From an uncultured Gammaproteobacteria bacterium (lineage in GTDB: Bacteria > Pseudomonadota > Gammaproteobacteria > Pseudomonadales > Pseudohongiellaceae), in contig CAJXUA010000002.1 in the NCBI GenBank assembly GCA_913060695.1, positions 62,001 through 126,000 on the forward strand: DNA of 64,000 bases, in the 5' to 3' direction. The first letter of the stretch is position 1. Each line of letters starts with the position of its first letter. The notes below the pieces were generated by a model that saw only the letters and a list, made by a program, of their open reading frames with translations, searched no databases and was not told where the DNA came from. The translations under genes and the position numbers were made by a program. Below, in pieces: positions 16,688 to 26,165 of the stretch.

Positions 16688-18754
16688 TTAGTGGCCGCCC
16701 GCTCCTGAGCTAACAGGACCATGCAAGTTCATTGCAGTCAGCGTGCTACCAGTTTGCAGAATGATGTACTGCTCGCCTTTGTGGACGTAGGTCATCATGC
16801 CGTAGCGGCTGTTTGCCGGTACTTGTACTTTGCCGATTTGACGACCAGTCGCCTTATCAACTGCGAACAAGTGTGGCGTGCCATCGCTAGCTTGCGATGC
16901 ATAGATCAGCATGTTCTTAGTCACTGTCATTGGAGCGTGTGCACCAGTACCAGTGTTGCCAATATCAATCCCTGCAAGTGCTGGGTTGTTCTTAATGCGA
17001 TCAGGCGTCTCACCGACAGGGATCATCCATAAATGATCGCCAGTGTTCAGGTCGATAGCAGTGATACGGCTGTAAGGTGGCTTGAACAGAGACAGACCAC
17101 TTGGACCACGTGGACCACCGCCGCCAGCGCCTACAGCGTACTGAGCAGTAGTAGTACCAGTAGTAGTAGTGCCACTGTCAGTCATATAACGTAGGTCAGC
17201 TTCTTCACCAGGAACGATCTGGCGAGTCGTACAGCCACTCAAAGAAGTCACATAAAGAATACCAGTCTCGGGATCACCTGCCGCTGGGCCGGAGATGTTG
17301 ACACCACCGACATCACCTGGACACCACAGCGCACCGCGCTTGCCCATGTCGTTATCTCTATGCAGAGGAGGCGTGAACATTGGACCGTATTCCCACTCAG
17401 AGAGAATCTCCAGCGCCTGAGCACGAAGCTCTGGAGTGAAGTCGATCATATTCTCGTCATTCAAGCCTTGGCGATCAAAAGGAGCTGGCTTGGTTGGGAA
17501 AGGCTGAGTAGCAGACAGCATCTCACCGGGAACGTGTGATTGTGGCACTGGACGCTCTTCGATAGGCCACAGTGGCTCACCAGTTTCGCGGTTAAATGCA
17601 TAAGTAAACGCTTGCTTGGTTACTTGCGCGATAGCGGGGATTTTCTGGCCGTCGTGCATAACGTCTAGCAATACTGGGGCCGTTGGCGTGTCGTAGTTCC
17701 AGATGTCATGGTGAACCATCTGGAAGTGCCACTTACGCTCACCTGTCTTAACGTCAAGCGCGATAAGGCTAGTGCCGAAGAGGTTGTCACCAGGACGGAA
17801 ACCACCGTAGAAGTCGATTGTTGCGCCATTAGTAGGAATGTACACAAGACCAAGTTCTGGGTCGGCAGACATAGGTGCCCATGAAGACACGTCACCTGTG
17901 TATTGCCATGCATCGTTTTCCCAAGTGTCATGACCGAACTCGCCTGGCTGTGGGATCACATTGAATTTCCATAGGAATTCGCCAGTCTTAGAGTCATAGG
18001 CAAGGATGTCGCCTGGCACGTTCTCGATACGAGATTGGTTGTAACCCTGCTCTGCAGAGTTGCCCACCACGATCACGTCATTAACCACGATGGGTGGCGA
18101 AGAAGTGGTGATATAGCCAGTTTCTTTAGGGATACCGTAGAAAGGATCGTAATCGTGACCTAGATCGGCCAGCATGTCGACCACACCTGTTTCAGGGAAA
18201 CCCTCAACTGGCACTTTCTTACCAAAGCCTTCCAGAGGCGCACCGGTCTTAGCGTCGAGTGCTACAAGGAAGAAGGCTGGCGTACTAATGTAAATAACGC
18301 CTTTGCCGTCTACTACATTGTAGGCAACGCCTTTACCGTAGTCAGCTCGCATTGAGTATTCGTAGCGGAAAGTGTTTGGCTCGCGGTAAGACCATACAGT
18401 CTCACCTGTCACTGGGTCGATCGCTACAACGTGACGACGAGGGCCAGCAACAGTGTACAGCAGACCATCGATGAAGCTAGGAGTTGCACGGCCGCTCTGA
18501 GCGTCGAAGCTCGCGCCATCCCAAACCCATGCTTCTTTCAATTCACCGAAGTTCGATTCAGTAATGTTTGTGGCAGGCGAATAGCGAGTGTGATCGAAGT
18601 CACCACCCAGATGTACCCACTCTACTTCTTCTTGGGCTTGCACAGAGGCAGTAGCCGTCAAGAGCAGACCTAGAGCCAAGGTCTTTGTTAGCGATCGCCA
18701 GCTATTCTTAGCTGGCTGTCGGGCTAAACCCGACTCAACACGCAACTTTGTCAT
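16688..18754 (-). CDS. Secreted PQQ-dependent dehydrogenase, tandem copy 1
   Basis: This 688-residue quinoprotein has a signal peptide (cut near SVQA|QEE) and an eight-blade PQQ propeller. Several blades carry the A-x-D-x-x-TG-x-x-x-W docking motif ([33 protein letters not shown]). The metal-site Glu is likely that in GNSAEQGY and the Asn that in PTNGATID. The usual catalytic Asp is Asn in HHDIWNYD, while TKQ supplies a Lys as in glucose dehydrogenases. There is no CxxCH haem site, vicinal disulfide or membrane domain. Electrons would go to an external acceptor; the substrate is unknown. The start at 18754 is chosen because GAGGAAA is correctly spaced there, as in the paralogues. It is the most divergent of the four tandem copies. 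Confidence 0.88.
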   Translation of the reverse strand: MTKLRVESGLARQPAKNSWRSLTKTLALGLLLTATASVQAQEEVEWVHLGGDFDHTRYSPATNITESNFGELKEAWVWDGASFDAQSGRATPSFIDGLLYTVAGPRRHVVAIDPVTGETVWSYREPNTFRYEYSMRADYGKGVAYNVVDGKGVIYISTPAFFLVALDAKTGAPLEGFGKKVPVEGFPETGVVDMLADLGHDYDPFYGIPKETGYITTSSPPIVVNDVIVVGNSAEQGYNQSRIENVPGDILAYDSKTGEFLWKFNVIPQPGEFGHDTWENDAWQYTGDVSSWAPMSADPELGLVYIPTNGATIDFYGGFRPGDNLFGTSLIALDVKTGERKWHFQMVHHDIWNYDTPTAPVLLDVMHDGQKIPAIAQVTKQAFTYAFNRETGEPLWPIEERPVPQSHVPGEMLSATQPFPTKPAPFDRQGLNDENMIDFTPELRAQALEILSEWEYGPMFTPPLHRDNDMGKRGALWCPGDVGGVNISGPAAGDPETGILYVTSLSGCTTRQIVPGEEADLRYMTDSGTTTTGTTTAQYAVGAGGGGPRGPSGLSLFKPPYSRITAIDLNTGDHLWMIPVGETPDRIKNNPALAGIDIGNTGTGAHAPMTVTKNMLIYASQASDGTPHLFAVDKATGRQIGKVQVPANSRYGMMTYVHKGEQYIILQTGSTLTAMNLHGPVSSGAGGH

Positions 18755-19177
18755 TATCATTTCCTCGTTGAGTAATAGTTGTAGCTATACAGCTTGCGAT
18801 TCAAAACCCAAATCCCCCGCGGGCGATTCGTTCGCAATGAAGACTTGCCGATCACGCAGACTCAGCAAACACTTTTTGGATAGTACCGAACATAAAAAAG
18901 AGGACGAAGAATACCCTAGCTGAATTATCAAGTCCATTAGGGGACATGCGCCCTACAGGTTGCTAAAGTCCACTTAACGAATGCAGACTCCTTCACACTT
19001 CCATACAAGCCAAGACCGGCAATCGGTCCAAGTTGATTCCTCGCGAAGCTAGGTTTTTCGGTCTACACGCAGAAATTTCACTAAATCACAGCTTGCTAAG
19101 GATTGTTACATTTCGAGCTTCGAGATTTGCCGCTCATATGGAGGGGGCGTTGCTCCAAACCATGTAGAACCACTGAC

Positions 19178-19302
19178 TGTAGGAGCTCATGCCCTCGTAA
19201 GGGGGTGCCCTGCAAGCGAATGGGTGCGATTGAAGAAAATCTGTGGAGGAGTTTGACCGATCGCCTGCAGGGCACCCCCTTACGAGGGCATGGGCTCCTA
19301 CA
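19178..19302. repeat. Inverted pair of long REP-like elements
   Basis: The arms at 19178-19219 and 19261-19302 are nearly perfect reverse complements of 42 bases. Each starts GTAGGAGC and ends GCAAGCGA or GCAGGCGA, with an inserted CCCTCGTAAGGGGGTGCC core that the short copies lack. The pair could fold into one large hairpin. Confidence 0.8.
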
Positions 19303-19374
19303 ATCAGAGTGGTTTTCGAGACCGAATGGAATCCACCCCATGCAGGCGCATTTTCTCAACCTGAACAACCCCAT

Positions 19375-19411
19375 AAAAAAAGGCCGAACCCGCGAGGGTT
19401 CGACCTTCTTT
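19375..19411 (-). terminator. Rho-independent terminator of PQQ dehydrogenase 2
   Basis: The stem AAGGCCGAACCC pairs with GGGTTCGACCTT across a GCGA-type loop with one mismatch, followed on the minus strand by a T run. It lies downstream of the gene ending at 19448. Confidence 0.85.
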
Positions 19412-19447
19412 AGCACTCGTCAACGTGAGAGCGCGGATGCGGCTAGA

Positions 19448-21523
19448 TCAATGTCCGCCTACTGCAGCCTTAGGACCATGCAAGTTCATTGCAGTCAGCG
19501 TGCTGCCAGTTTGCAGCACGATGTACTGCTCACCATGATGCACATAGCTCATCATGCCGTAGCGACTACCCGCAGAGACAGGGATCCGGGCTAACTCACG
19601 GCCCGTAGCCTTATCGATCGCGAACAGGTGTGGCGTGCCATCGCTAACATCGCCCGCATAGATCAACATGTTAGCTGTTACCAGCATCGGCGCTTGTGCA
19701 CCAGTGCCGGTATTGCCGATATCCACCCCAGCCAATGCCGGATTGTTCTTAATGCGATCTGGCGTTTCACCAATCGGGATCATCCACAGGTGCTCACCGG
19801 TGTTCAGGTCGATTGCAGTAATGCGGCTATATGGAGGCTTCATCAAAGGCAGACCACTTGGAGCGCGTGGCGCGCCGCCACCAGCACCATTGGCATAGCG
19901 TGCAGGGGTTCTTCCCGTCGTAGTCGTGCCATTGTCCGTCATATAGCGTAGGTCGGCCTCATCTCCTGGTACCAGGATATTGGCGCTACAGGCGCTTTGC
20001 GACGTGAGATAGATGATGCCAGTCTCGGGATCGCCCGCAGCCGGCCCAGTGATATTGGAACCACCGCCATCGCCTGGACACCAGTACGAACCACGCTTAC
20101 CGAGATCGTTGTCACGATGCAGCGGTGGGTTGTACAAGGGGCCAATCTGCCAATCGGCAAGAGTGGCTATCGCCTGCTGACGCAGCTCGGGAGTGAAGTC
20201 GATCATCGTATCGACACTCAGGCCTTGCAAATCGTAAGGCAGAGGCTTAGTAGGGAATGGCTGAGTAGCAGAGAGCTGCTCCCCTGGCACTACCGACTGA
20301 GGCACCGGGCGCTCTTCGATTGGCCACAACGGCTCACCCGTTTCGCGGTTAAATGCGAACAATAGAGTCTGCTTAGTGGGCTGTGCAACCGCCTTAATGA
20401 TGCGGCCATTTTGCTGCACATCGAGCAACACAGGCGCAGTTGGAATGTCGTAGTTCCACACATCGTGGTGTACTAGCTGGAAGTGCCACTTGCGCTCACC
20501 GGTTGCGACGTCTATCGCAATCAAGCTCGTACCGAAGAGGCCATCGCCTGGGCTGAAGCCACCGTAGTAGTCGATCGTCGGTGGGTTAGTCGCAATATAA
20601 ACTAGGCCCAATTCAGGGTCAGCGGACAATGGTGCCCATGGCGAGACATCGCCCGTATATTGCCATGCATCACTTTCCCAAGTGTCGTGACCGAACTCGC
20701 CTGGACGCGGAATCACGTTGAACTTCCACTTGAAGTCGCCCGTCTTAGCGTCATAGGCAAGAATATCGCCAGGAACGTTTTCAATACGAGACTGGTTATA
20801 ACCCTGCTCTGCAGAGTTACCGACCACTACTACACCATTGACCACGATGGGTGGCGAGGAGGAGGTCAGATAGCCAACTTCTTTGTCGATACCATAGTAG
20901 GGATCGTAGGGATGGCCGAGGTCTTCGAGCATATCTACAACACCGGTCTGTGCGAAGCCGTCAATTGGGACAGGCTTGCCGAAACCAGGAAGTGGCGCAC
21001 CGGTGTCCGCATCGAGTGCGGTCAGGAAGAAAGCTGGGCTAATTATGTAGATAACACCTTTGCCATCGACTTCGGCATAGGCAACGCCCTTACCGTAATC
21101 CTTACGCATGGAGTATTCCCAGCGGAAGGTGTTCGGCTCGCGGTACGACCACAGAGTCTCGCCCGTTTCTGGATCCATCGCGATCACGTGGCGACGTGGA
21201 CCGGCGACGGTATAGAGCTTGCCATTGACATAGCTAGGCGTTGAGCGGCCGCTTTGAGCATCGAAGCTCGCGCCGTTCCAAACCCAAGCCTCTTGGAGCT
21301 CGCCGAAATTTTCAGGGGTGATGTTAGTTGCGGGGGTGTAACGCGTGTGGTGAGCGTTGCCACCGAGATGGGTCCACTCAACAGTATCTTGCGCTAAGGC
21401 GGGAGTTGCTACACTAACTAATAAGCCTAGCGGCAGTGCTCTCGTCAAAGTCTTTCTTAGTGAACGCCAGCGATTGCTCACCGACTGTCGGGCAGAGCCC
21501 GACTCAACAGTCTTTTTTCTCAT
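19448..21523 (-). CDS. Secreted PQQ-dependent dehydrogenase, tandem copy 2
   Basis: A 691-residue paralogue of copy 1. The signal peptide ends VATPALA|QDT. PQQ W-motifs include AMDPETGETLW, AYDAKTGDFKW, AIDVATGERKW and AIDLNTGEHLW. Metal-site Glu (NSAEQGY) and Asn (ATNPPTID) are present; the catalytic Asp position is Asn (HHDVWNYD). The C-terminus is the family SLHGP/NLHGP...GGH. There is no haem or membrane domain. The ATG at 21523 has GAGGAAA upstream; an in-frame upstream start in the leader is rejected. It is very close to copy 3 in protein sequence, but synonymous codons differ widely, pointing to an old duplication kept by selection. Confidence 0.88.
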   Translation of the reverse strand: MRKKTVESGSARQSVSNRWRSLRKTLTRALPLGLLVSVATPALAQDTVEWTHLGGNAHHTRYTPATNITPENFGELQEAWVWNGASFDAQSGRSTPSYVNGKLYTVAGPRRHVIAMDPETGETLWSYREPNTFRWEYSMRKDYGKGVAYAEVDGKGVIYIISPAFFLTALDADTGAPLPGFGKPVPIDGFAQTGVVDMLEDLGHPYDPYYGIDKEVGYLTSSSPPIVVNGVVVVGNSAEQGYNQSRIENVPGDILAYDAKTGDFKWKFNVIPRPGEFGHDTWESDAWQYTGDVSPWAPLSADPELGLVYIATNPPTIDYYGGFSPGDGLFGTSLIAIDVATGERKWHFQLVHHDVWNYDIPTAPVLLDVQQNGRIIKAVAQPTKQTLLFAFNRETGEPLWPIEERPVPQSVVPGEQLSATQPFPTKPLPYDLQGLSVDTMIDFTPELRQQAIATLADWQIGPLYNPPLHRDNDLGKRGSYWCPGDGGGSNITGPAAGDPETGIIYLTSQSACSANILVPGDEADLRYMTDNGTTTTGRTPARYANGAGGGAPRAPSGLPLMKPPYSRITAIDLNTGEHLWMIPIGETPDRIKNNPALAGVDIGNTGTGAQAPMLVTANMLIYAGDVSDGTPHLFAIDKATGRELARIPVSAGSRYGMMSYVHHGEQYIVLQTGSTLTAMNLHGPKAAVGGH

Positions 21524-21573
21524 TGTTATTTCCTCGTTGAGCAGATGTATCACTCAGCTAGACGATTAGTATT

Positions 21574-21579
21574 ATTGTA
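21574..21579 (-). promoter_or_regulatory. Candidate -10 box of PQQ dehydrogenase 2
   Basis: On the minus strand the sequence ATACAATAA lies about 50 bases before the ATG. The same ATACAATAA and following AATCGT, then a CTCAACGAGG ribosome-binding block, recur before copy 3, so the promoter and leader seem conserved between the two copies. No strong -35 box is seen. Confidence 0.4.
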
Positions 21580-21736
21580 TCGCCGCCTGAGATCTGCCGT
21601 ACCTTGCACAGCTAGTCGTCAGGCCCCTTCAGCACCACAAAATCGAGTCTTGAACCTCGCTGAAATGAGGCGTCGAGCATAACGCAGGGTAAGCCCTAAG
21701 TCCACAGCCTCCGGCGTTTGCAAGCAAGTTCGAAGT

Positions 21737-21777
21737 AAAAAACCCGACCGTTTCGCAACGACCGGGTTTTCTTTTTT
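21737..21777 (-). terminator. Rho-independent terminator of PQQ dehydrogenase 3
   Basis: The stem AAAACCCG pairs with CGGGTTTT around an inner CGTT/AACG hairpin, flanked by A and T runs. It lies downstream of the gene ending at 21809. Confidence 0.85.
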
Positions 21778-21808
21778 AGCGCTTCTAAAGGAAACTGATA
21801 GGGGCCAT

Positions 21809-23887
21809 TTAGTGGCCGCCAGCACTATTAGCTACCGGGCCGTGCAAAGACATCGCTGTTAATGTGCTACCAGTTTGCAGAACAATGTACTGCTCGCCCT
21901 GGTGCACATAGCTCATCATGCCATAGCGAGTTTGTGCCGGCACTGGCAAACGCGCCAACTCTCGCCCTGTCGCTTTATCGATGGCGAACAAGTGCGGCGT
22001 GCCATCACTCACTTCACCGGCATACAGCAGCATCGAGGGCGTTACCATCATCAATGCCTGCGCGCCTGTGCCGGTATTACCGATATCCACCCCTGCCAAT
22101 GCAGGGTTATTCTTGATGCGATCAGGCGTCTCACCAATTGGGATCATCCACAGATGCTCTCCGCTGTTTAAATCGATAGCGGTAATGCGGCTATAAGGAG
22201 GTTTCATCAAAGGCAATCCACTAGGTGCGCGAGGCGCGCCCCCGCCAGCGCCATTGGCGTAACGTGCCGGAGTTATTCCAGTGGTTGTCGTGCCATTGTC
22301 TGTCATATAACGCAAGTCTGCCTCGTCGCCGGGCACAAGGGTGTGTGGCGCGCACGCACTCTGCGAGCTTACGTAGATGATGCCAGTCTCTGGATCTGCA
22401 GCAGCAGGGCCGGTGATGTTTGAACCGCCCGCATCGCTTGGACACCAGTAAACACCGCGCTTACCTAAAGCGTTGTCTCGATGCAGAGGTGGGTTATACA
22501 TAGGGCCAATCTGCCAATCGGCAAGAGCGGCGATCGCCTGCTGCCGCAACTCTGGCGTGAAGTCGATCATTGTATCGACACTCAGGCCTTGCATATCGTA
22601 TGGCAATGGTTTGCTAGGGAATGGTTGAGTCGCAGAAAGTTGCTCGCCCGGCACAACGGACTGTGGCACAGGACGCTCTTCGATTGGCCACAAAGGTTCA
22701 CCCGTTTCGCGATTGAAAACGAACAACAGAGTTTGCTTAGTAGGCTGTGCCACTGCCTTGATAGTGCGACCATTTTGTTGCACGTCGAGCAACACTGGCG
22801 CAGTCGGAATGTCGTAGTTCCACACATCATGATGCACCAGTTGAAAGTGCCATTTACGCTCGCCAGTCGCGACATCTAATGCAATCAAGCTCGTGCCGAA
22901 AAGATTATCGCCAGGGCTGAAACCGCCGTAGTAGTCGATCGTCGGCGGATTGGTCGCGACATAGACTAGACCCAATTCCGGATCCGCCGATAGTGGCGCC
23001 CATGGGGAAACATCACCCGTATACTGCCATGCATCACTCTCCCAGGTATCGTGACCGAACTCACCAGGGCGCGGAATTACATTAAACTTCCACTTGAAGT
23101 CGCCGGTTTTGGCGTCATAAGCAAGAATATCGCCCGGCACGTTCTCTATTCGAGATTGGTTATAACCCTGCTCGGCAGAGTTACCCACTACCACGACGCC
23201 GTTGACGACTATGGGAGGAGACGAGGATGTCAGATAGCCAATTTCTTTATCGATGCCATAGTAAGGGTCAAAAGGATGCCCCAAGTCTGCGAGCAAATCG
23301 ACCACACCAGTCTGCGCGAACCCGTCGATAGGCACTGGCTTACCAAAACCTTGCAGGGGTGCGCCAGTATCTGCGTCGAGTGCCGTGAGGAAGAATGCTG
23401 GACTAATAATGTAAATCACACCTTTGCCATCGACTTCGGCATAGGCAACGCCCTTACCGTAGTCCTTGCGCATAGAGTATTCCCAGCGGAAGGTATTCGG
23501 CTCGCGGTATGACCATAGCGTCTCGCCCGTCTCCGGGTCCATTGCAATAACATGGCGACGCGGTCCAGCAACGGTATACAGCTTGCCATTGACGTAGCTA
23601 GGGGTGGAACGGCCGCTCTGCGCATCGAAGCTAGAACCATTCCAAACCCAAGCTTCTTTAAGCTCGCCGAAATTATTGGGATTGATGTTGTTGGCCGGTG
23701 TATAGCGGGTGTGGTGAGCATCGCCACCGAGATGAGTCCACTCAATAGTGTCTTGAGCGAGGGCAGGAGCCGCCGTACCGACCAGCAGCCCTAGAGGCAG
23801 CGCTCTCGTTAAAATATTTCCAATCACACGCCAGCGACTATTCGCTGACTTTCGGGGCGTTCCTGATTCAACAATATTTCTTTCCAT
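21809..23887 (-). CDS. Secreted PQQ-dependent dehydrogenase, tandem copy 3
   Basis: A 692-residue paralogue, closest to copy 2. The signal peptide ends GTAAPALA|QDT. PQQ W-motifs, Glu in NSAEQGY, Asn in ATNPPTID, HHDVWNYD with Asn at the catalytic Asp position, and TKQTLLF are all kept. Two Cys in the late part (YWCPSD, SQSACAP) are at the same places as in copies 1, 2 and 4. It starts MERNIVESG at 23887 with GAGGTAAA upstream. It is predicted to be periplasmic, and its substrate is unknown. Confidence 0.88.
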   Translation of the reverse strand: MERNIVESGTPRKSANSRWRVIGNILTRALPLGLLVGTAAPALAQDTIEWTHLGGDAHHTRYTPANNINPNNFGELKEAWVWNGSSFDAQSGRSTPSYVNGKLYTVAGPRRHVIAMDPETGETLWSYREPNTFRWEYSMRKDYGKGVAYAEVDGKGVIYIISPAFFLTALDADTGAPLQGFGKPVPIDGFAQTGVVDLLADLGHPFDPYYGIDKEIGYLTSSSPPIVVNGVVVVGNSAEQGYNQSRIENVPGDILAYDAKTGDFKWKFNVIPRPGEFGHDTWESDAWQYTGDVSPWAPLSADPELGLVYVATNPPTIDYYGGFSPGDNLFGTSLIALDVATGERKWHFQLVHHDVWNYDIPTAPVLLDVQQNGRTIKAVAQPTKQTLLFVFNRETGEPLWPIEERPVPQSVVPGEQLSATQPFPSKPLPYDMQGLSVDTMIDFTPELRQQAIAALADWQIGPMYNPPLHRDNALGKRGVYWCPSDAGGSNITGPAAADPETGIIYVSSQSACAPHTLVPGDEADLRYMTDNGTTTTGITPARYANGAGGGAPRAPSGLPLMKPPYSRITAIDLNSGEHLWMIPIGETPDRIKNNPALAGVDIGNTGTGAQALMMVTPSMLLYAGEVSDGTPHLFAIDKATGRELARLPVPAQTRYGMMSYVHQGEQYIVLQTGSTLTAMSLHGPVANSAGGH

Positions 23888-23939
23888 TATTGTTTACCTC
23901 GTTGAGCGGATCGATTACTCAGTAAAAACGATTAAATTT

Positions 23940-23945
23940 ATTGTA
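23940..23945 (-). promoter_or_regulatory. Candidate -10 box of PQQ dehydrogenase 3
   Basis: On the minus strand ATACAATAA occurs 53 bases before the ATG, followed by TTTAATCGT and the CTCAACGAGG ribosome-binding block, closely matching the leader of copy 2. A TTTGGT sequence 16 bases upstream is only a weak -35 candidate. Confidence 0.4.
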
Positions 23946-24014
23946 TTGACTCCTTACATTTACCAAAGCAAGCATAACTCTACAATCATCGGCGCCTATA
24001 CGCATGCCCGAAAC

Positions 24015-24053
24015 AAAAAAACCCGGCAGCTTCACAACAACCGGGTTTTTTCG
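24015..24053 (-). terminator. Rho-independent terminator of PQQ dehydrogenase 4
   Basis: The stem AAAAAACCCGG pairs with CCGGGTTTTTT around a 17-base loop, flanked by A and T runs, just downstream of the gene ending at 24087. Confidence 0.85.
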
Positions 24054-24086
24054 TGTGCATGCCCACAAGGCATCATTTGGACCTAC

Positions 24087-26165
24087 TTAGTGCCCGCCAG
24101 CCCCACTGGCAACAGGACCGTGCAAAGACATAGCTGTTAACTTACTGCCAGTTTGCAGAATGATGTACTGTTCGCCAGCATGAACATAGCTCATCATGCC
24201 ATAGCGACTAGTCGCCGGAACGGTGACTTTGCCTAACTGCTGACCAGTGGATTTGTCCACCGCAAACAGTGTAGGCGTGCCATCGCTCGTCTCAGAGGCA
24301 TAGACCAGCATCGAAGGCGTCACCATCATCGGTGCCATAGCGCCTGTACCGGTGTTGCCGATGTCTATCCCCGCTAGCGCAGGATTGTTCTTGATGCGAT
24401 CAGGAGTCTCACCCACTGGGATCATCCACAGGTGCTCGCCAGTGTTCAGATCGATAGCGGTAATGCGGCTATACGGAGGCTTCCACAATGGCAGGCCTGT
24501 TGGATGACGCGGTGCTCCAGCGCCAGGACCATTGGCATACTGCGCAGGCGTAACACCAGTAGTAGTGGTGCCATTGTCCGTCATATAGCGCAGATCCGCC
24601 TCTTCGCCTGGCAGCAGCTGAACCGCACTGCAGGCCGACTGCGACGTAACGAACAGGATGCCGGTTTCGGGATCACCCGCAGCTGGGCCTGTAATATTGG
24701 AACCGCCGCCGCCACCTGGACACCAGTAAGCGCCACGCTTACCGAGATCGTTATCACGATGCAGAGGCGGGTTATACAAAGGCCCTATCTGCCAATCCGC
24801 TAGTGCCGCAATCGCTTGCTGGCGCAGCTCTGGAGTGAAGTCGATCAAGTCGTTTACCGTCAGGCCGTTCAGGTCATAGGCCACTGGCTTAGTAGGGAAT
24901 GGCTGCGTAGGCGATGCATGCTCGCCAGGCACGTGAGATACGGGCACTGGACGCTCTTCGATCGGCCACAATGGCTCGCCAGTCTCACGATTGAACGCGA
25001 ACAGCAATGTCTGCTTTGTCGCCTGGGCCACCGCAGGTATCTTCTGCCCATTGTGCATCACATCTAGGAGCACGGGCGCCGTAGGCACATCGTAGTTCCA
25101 TATATCATGGTGCACTAACTGGAAGTGCCAACGACGCTCTCCAGTTTCGACGTCTAGCGCAATGAGGCTAGTGCCGAACAGATTGTCGCCAGGGCTGAAA
25201 CCACCGTAATAGTCAACTGTAGGAGGATTCGTGGGGATATAAACTAGCCCCAACTCTGGGTCAGCCGAGAGCGGCGCCCAGGGAGAGACATCTCCTGTGA
25301 ACTGCCATGCATCGTTCTCCCAGGTGTCGTGACCGAACTCACCCGGGCGAGGAATCACGTTAAATTTCCACTTAAATGCGCCAGTCTTAGCGTCATAGGC
25401 GAGGATATCGCCAGGAATATTTTCCATACGGGATTGGTTGTAGCCCTGCTCCGCAGAGTTACCGACTACCACCACTCCGTTGACCACGATGGGTGGCGAG
25501 GAGGACGTGACATAACCAACTTCCTTGGGAATGCCGAAATAGGGATCAAAATCGTGCCCAAGATCGCCCAGCAGATCGACCACACCAGTCTGCGGGAAGC
25601 CATCGATTGGCACGGGCTTTCCGAAGCCCTCAAGCGGCGCGCCGGTGTCGGCGTCTAGCGCTGTAAGGAAGAAGGCAGGGCTGATGATGTAGATCACGCC
25701 TTTACCGTCGACTTGCGCGTAAGCAACACCCTTACCGTAGTCCTTGCGCATGGAGTATTCCCAGCGAAAGGTATTGGGCTCGCGATAAGACCATAGCGTC
25801 TCACCGCTCACGGGATCCATAGCGATGACATGACGGCGTGGACCGGCCACTGTAAACAGCTTACCTTCGACGTAGCTAGGCGTAGAACGACCACTCTGCG
25901 CATCGAAACTAGCACCATCCCACACCCAAGCCTCTTTCAGCTCGCCGATGTTGCTAGGGGTAATATTATCTGCGGGGGTGTAGCGCGTGTGCTCAGGATT
26001 GCCACCAAGATGGGTCCATTCGACTTCATCTTGGGCAAAGGCTGTGCTTGCTACAGACACCAGAAGCCCTAAGGGCAACGCCTTGGTCAATACTCGACTA
26101 ATTGAACGCCAACGACTGTGCGTCGACGACCGGGAAAATCCCGACACTTCATGCTCTTCTCTCAT
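24087..26165 (-). CDS. Secreted PQQ-dependent dehydrogenase, tandem copy 4
   Basis: A 692-residue paralogue and the first gene of the tandem array in transcription order. The signal peptide ends VASTAFA|QDE. W-motifs include AMDPVSGETLW, AYDAKTGAFKW, ALDVETGERRW and AIDLNTGEHLW. Glu (NSAEQGY) and Asn (PTNPPTVD) of the metal site are present, with HHDIWNYD again carrying Asn at the catalytic Asp position. The ATG at 26165, preceded by GAGAGGAAA, is chosen over an upstream start. There is no cytochrome or membrane domain. Confidence 0.88.
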   Translation of the reverse strand: MREEHEVSGFSRSSTHSRWRSISRVLTKALPLGLLVSVASTAFAQDEVEWTHLGGNPEHTRYTPADNITPSNIGELKEAWVWDGASFDAQSGRSTPSYVEGKLFTVAGPRRHVIAMDPVSGETLWSYREPNTFRWEYSMRKDYGKGVAYAQVDGKGVIYIISPAFFLTALDADTGAPLEGFGKPVPIDGFPQTGVVDLLGDLGHDFDPYFGIPKEVGYVTSSSPPIVVNGVVVVGNSAEQGYNQSRMENIPGDILAYDAKTGAFKWKFNVIPRPGEFGHDTWENDAWQFTGDVSPWAPLSADPELGLVYIPTNPPTVDYYGGFSPGDNLFGTSLIALDVETGERRWHFQLVHHDIWNYDVPTAPVLLDVMHNGQKIPAVAQATKQTLLFAFNRETGEPLWPIEERPVPVSHVPGEHASPTQPFPTKPVAYDLNGLTVNDLIDFTPELRQQAIAALADWQIGPLYNPPLHRDNDLGKRGAYWCPGGGGGSNITGPAAGDPETGILFVTSQSACSAVQLLPGEEADLRYMTDNGTTTTGVTPAQYANGPGAGAPRHPTGLPLWKPPYSRITAIDLNTGEHLWMIPVGETPDRIKNNPALAGIDIGNTGTGAMAPMMVTPSMLVYASETSDGTPTLFAVDKSTGQQLGKVTVPATSRYGMMSYVHAGEQYIILQTGSKLTAMSLHGPVASGAGGH

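Larger units (their letters stand above)
18755..19447. other. Intergenic region between PQQ dehydrogenases 1 and 2
   Basis: These 693 bases hold the leader of copy 1, an imperfect palindrome with TAGGG/CCCTA arms at about 18936-18953, a long inverted pair of REP-like elements (19178-19302) and the terminator of copy 2. The open frames spanning the repeats on both strands are composed of repeat sequence and are not taken as genes. Confidence 0.65.

Noticed and set aside
19096-19594. Open frames on both strands across 19.1-19.6 kb
   Set aside because: They translate the inverted REP-like repeat and the start of the neighbouring gene; the same peptide-like runs occur at other repeat sites.
20660-21244. 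Long open frame on the plus strand inside PQQ dehydrogenase 2 (similar ones in copies 3 and 4)
   Set aside because: It lies antisense to a clear gene, recurs at the same place in the paralogues because the coding strand is conserved, and shows no family motif.
16688-26165. Methanol/alcohol dehydrogenase (MxaF/XoxF) or quinohaemoprotein identity for the tandem genes
   Set aside because: No vicinal Cys pair, no CxxCH haem motif, Asn in place of the catalytic Asp, and no accessory mxa/xox genes nearby; only the general PQQ dehydrogenase call is supported.
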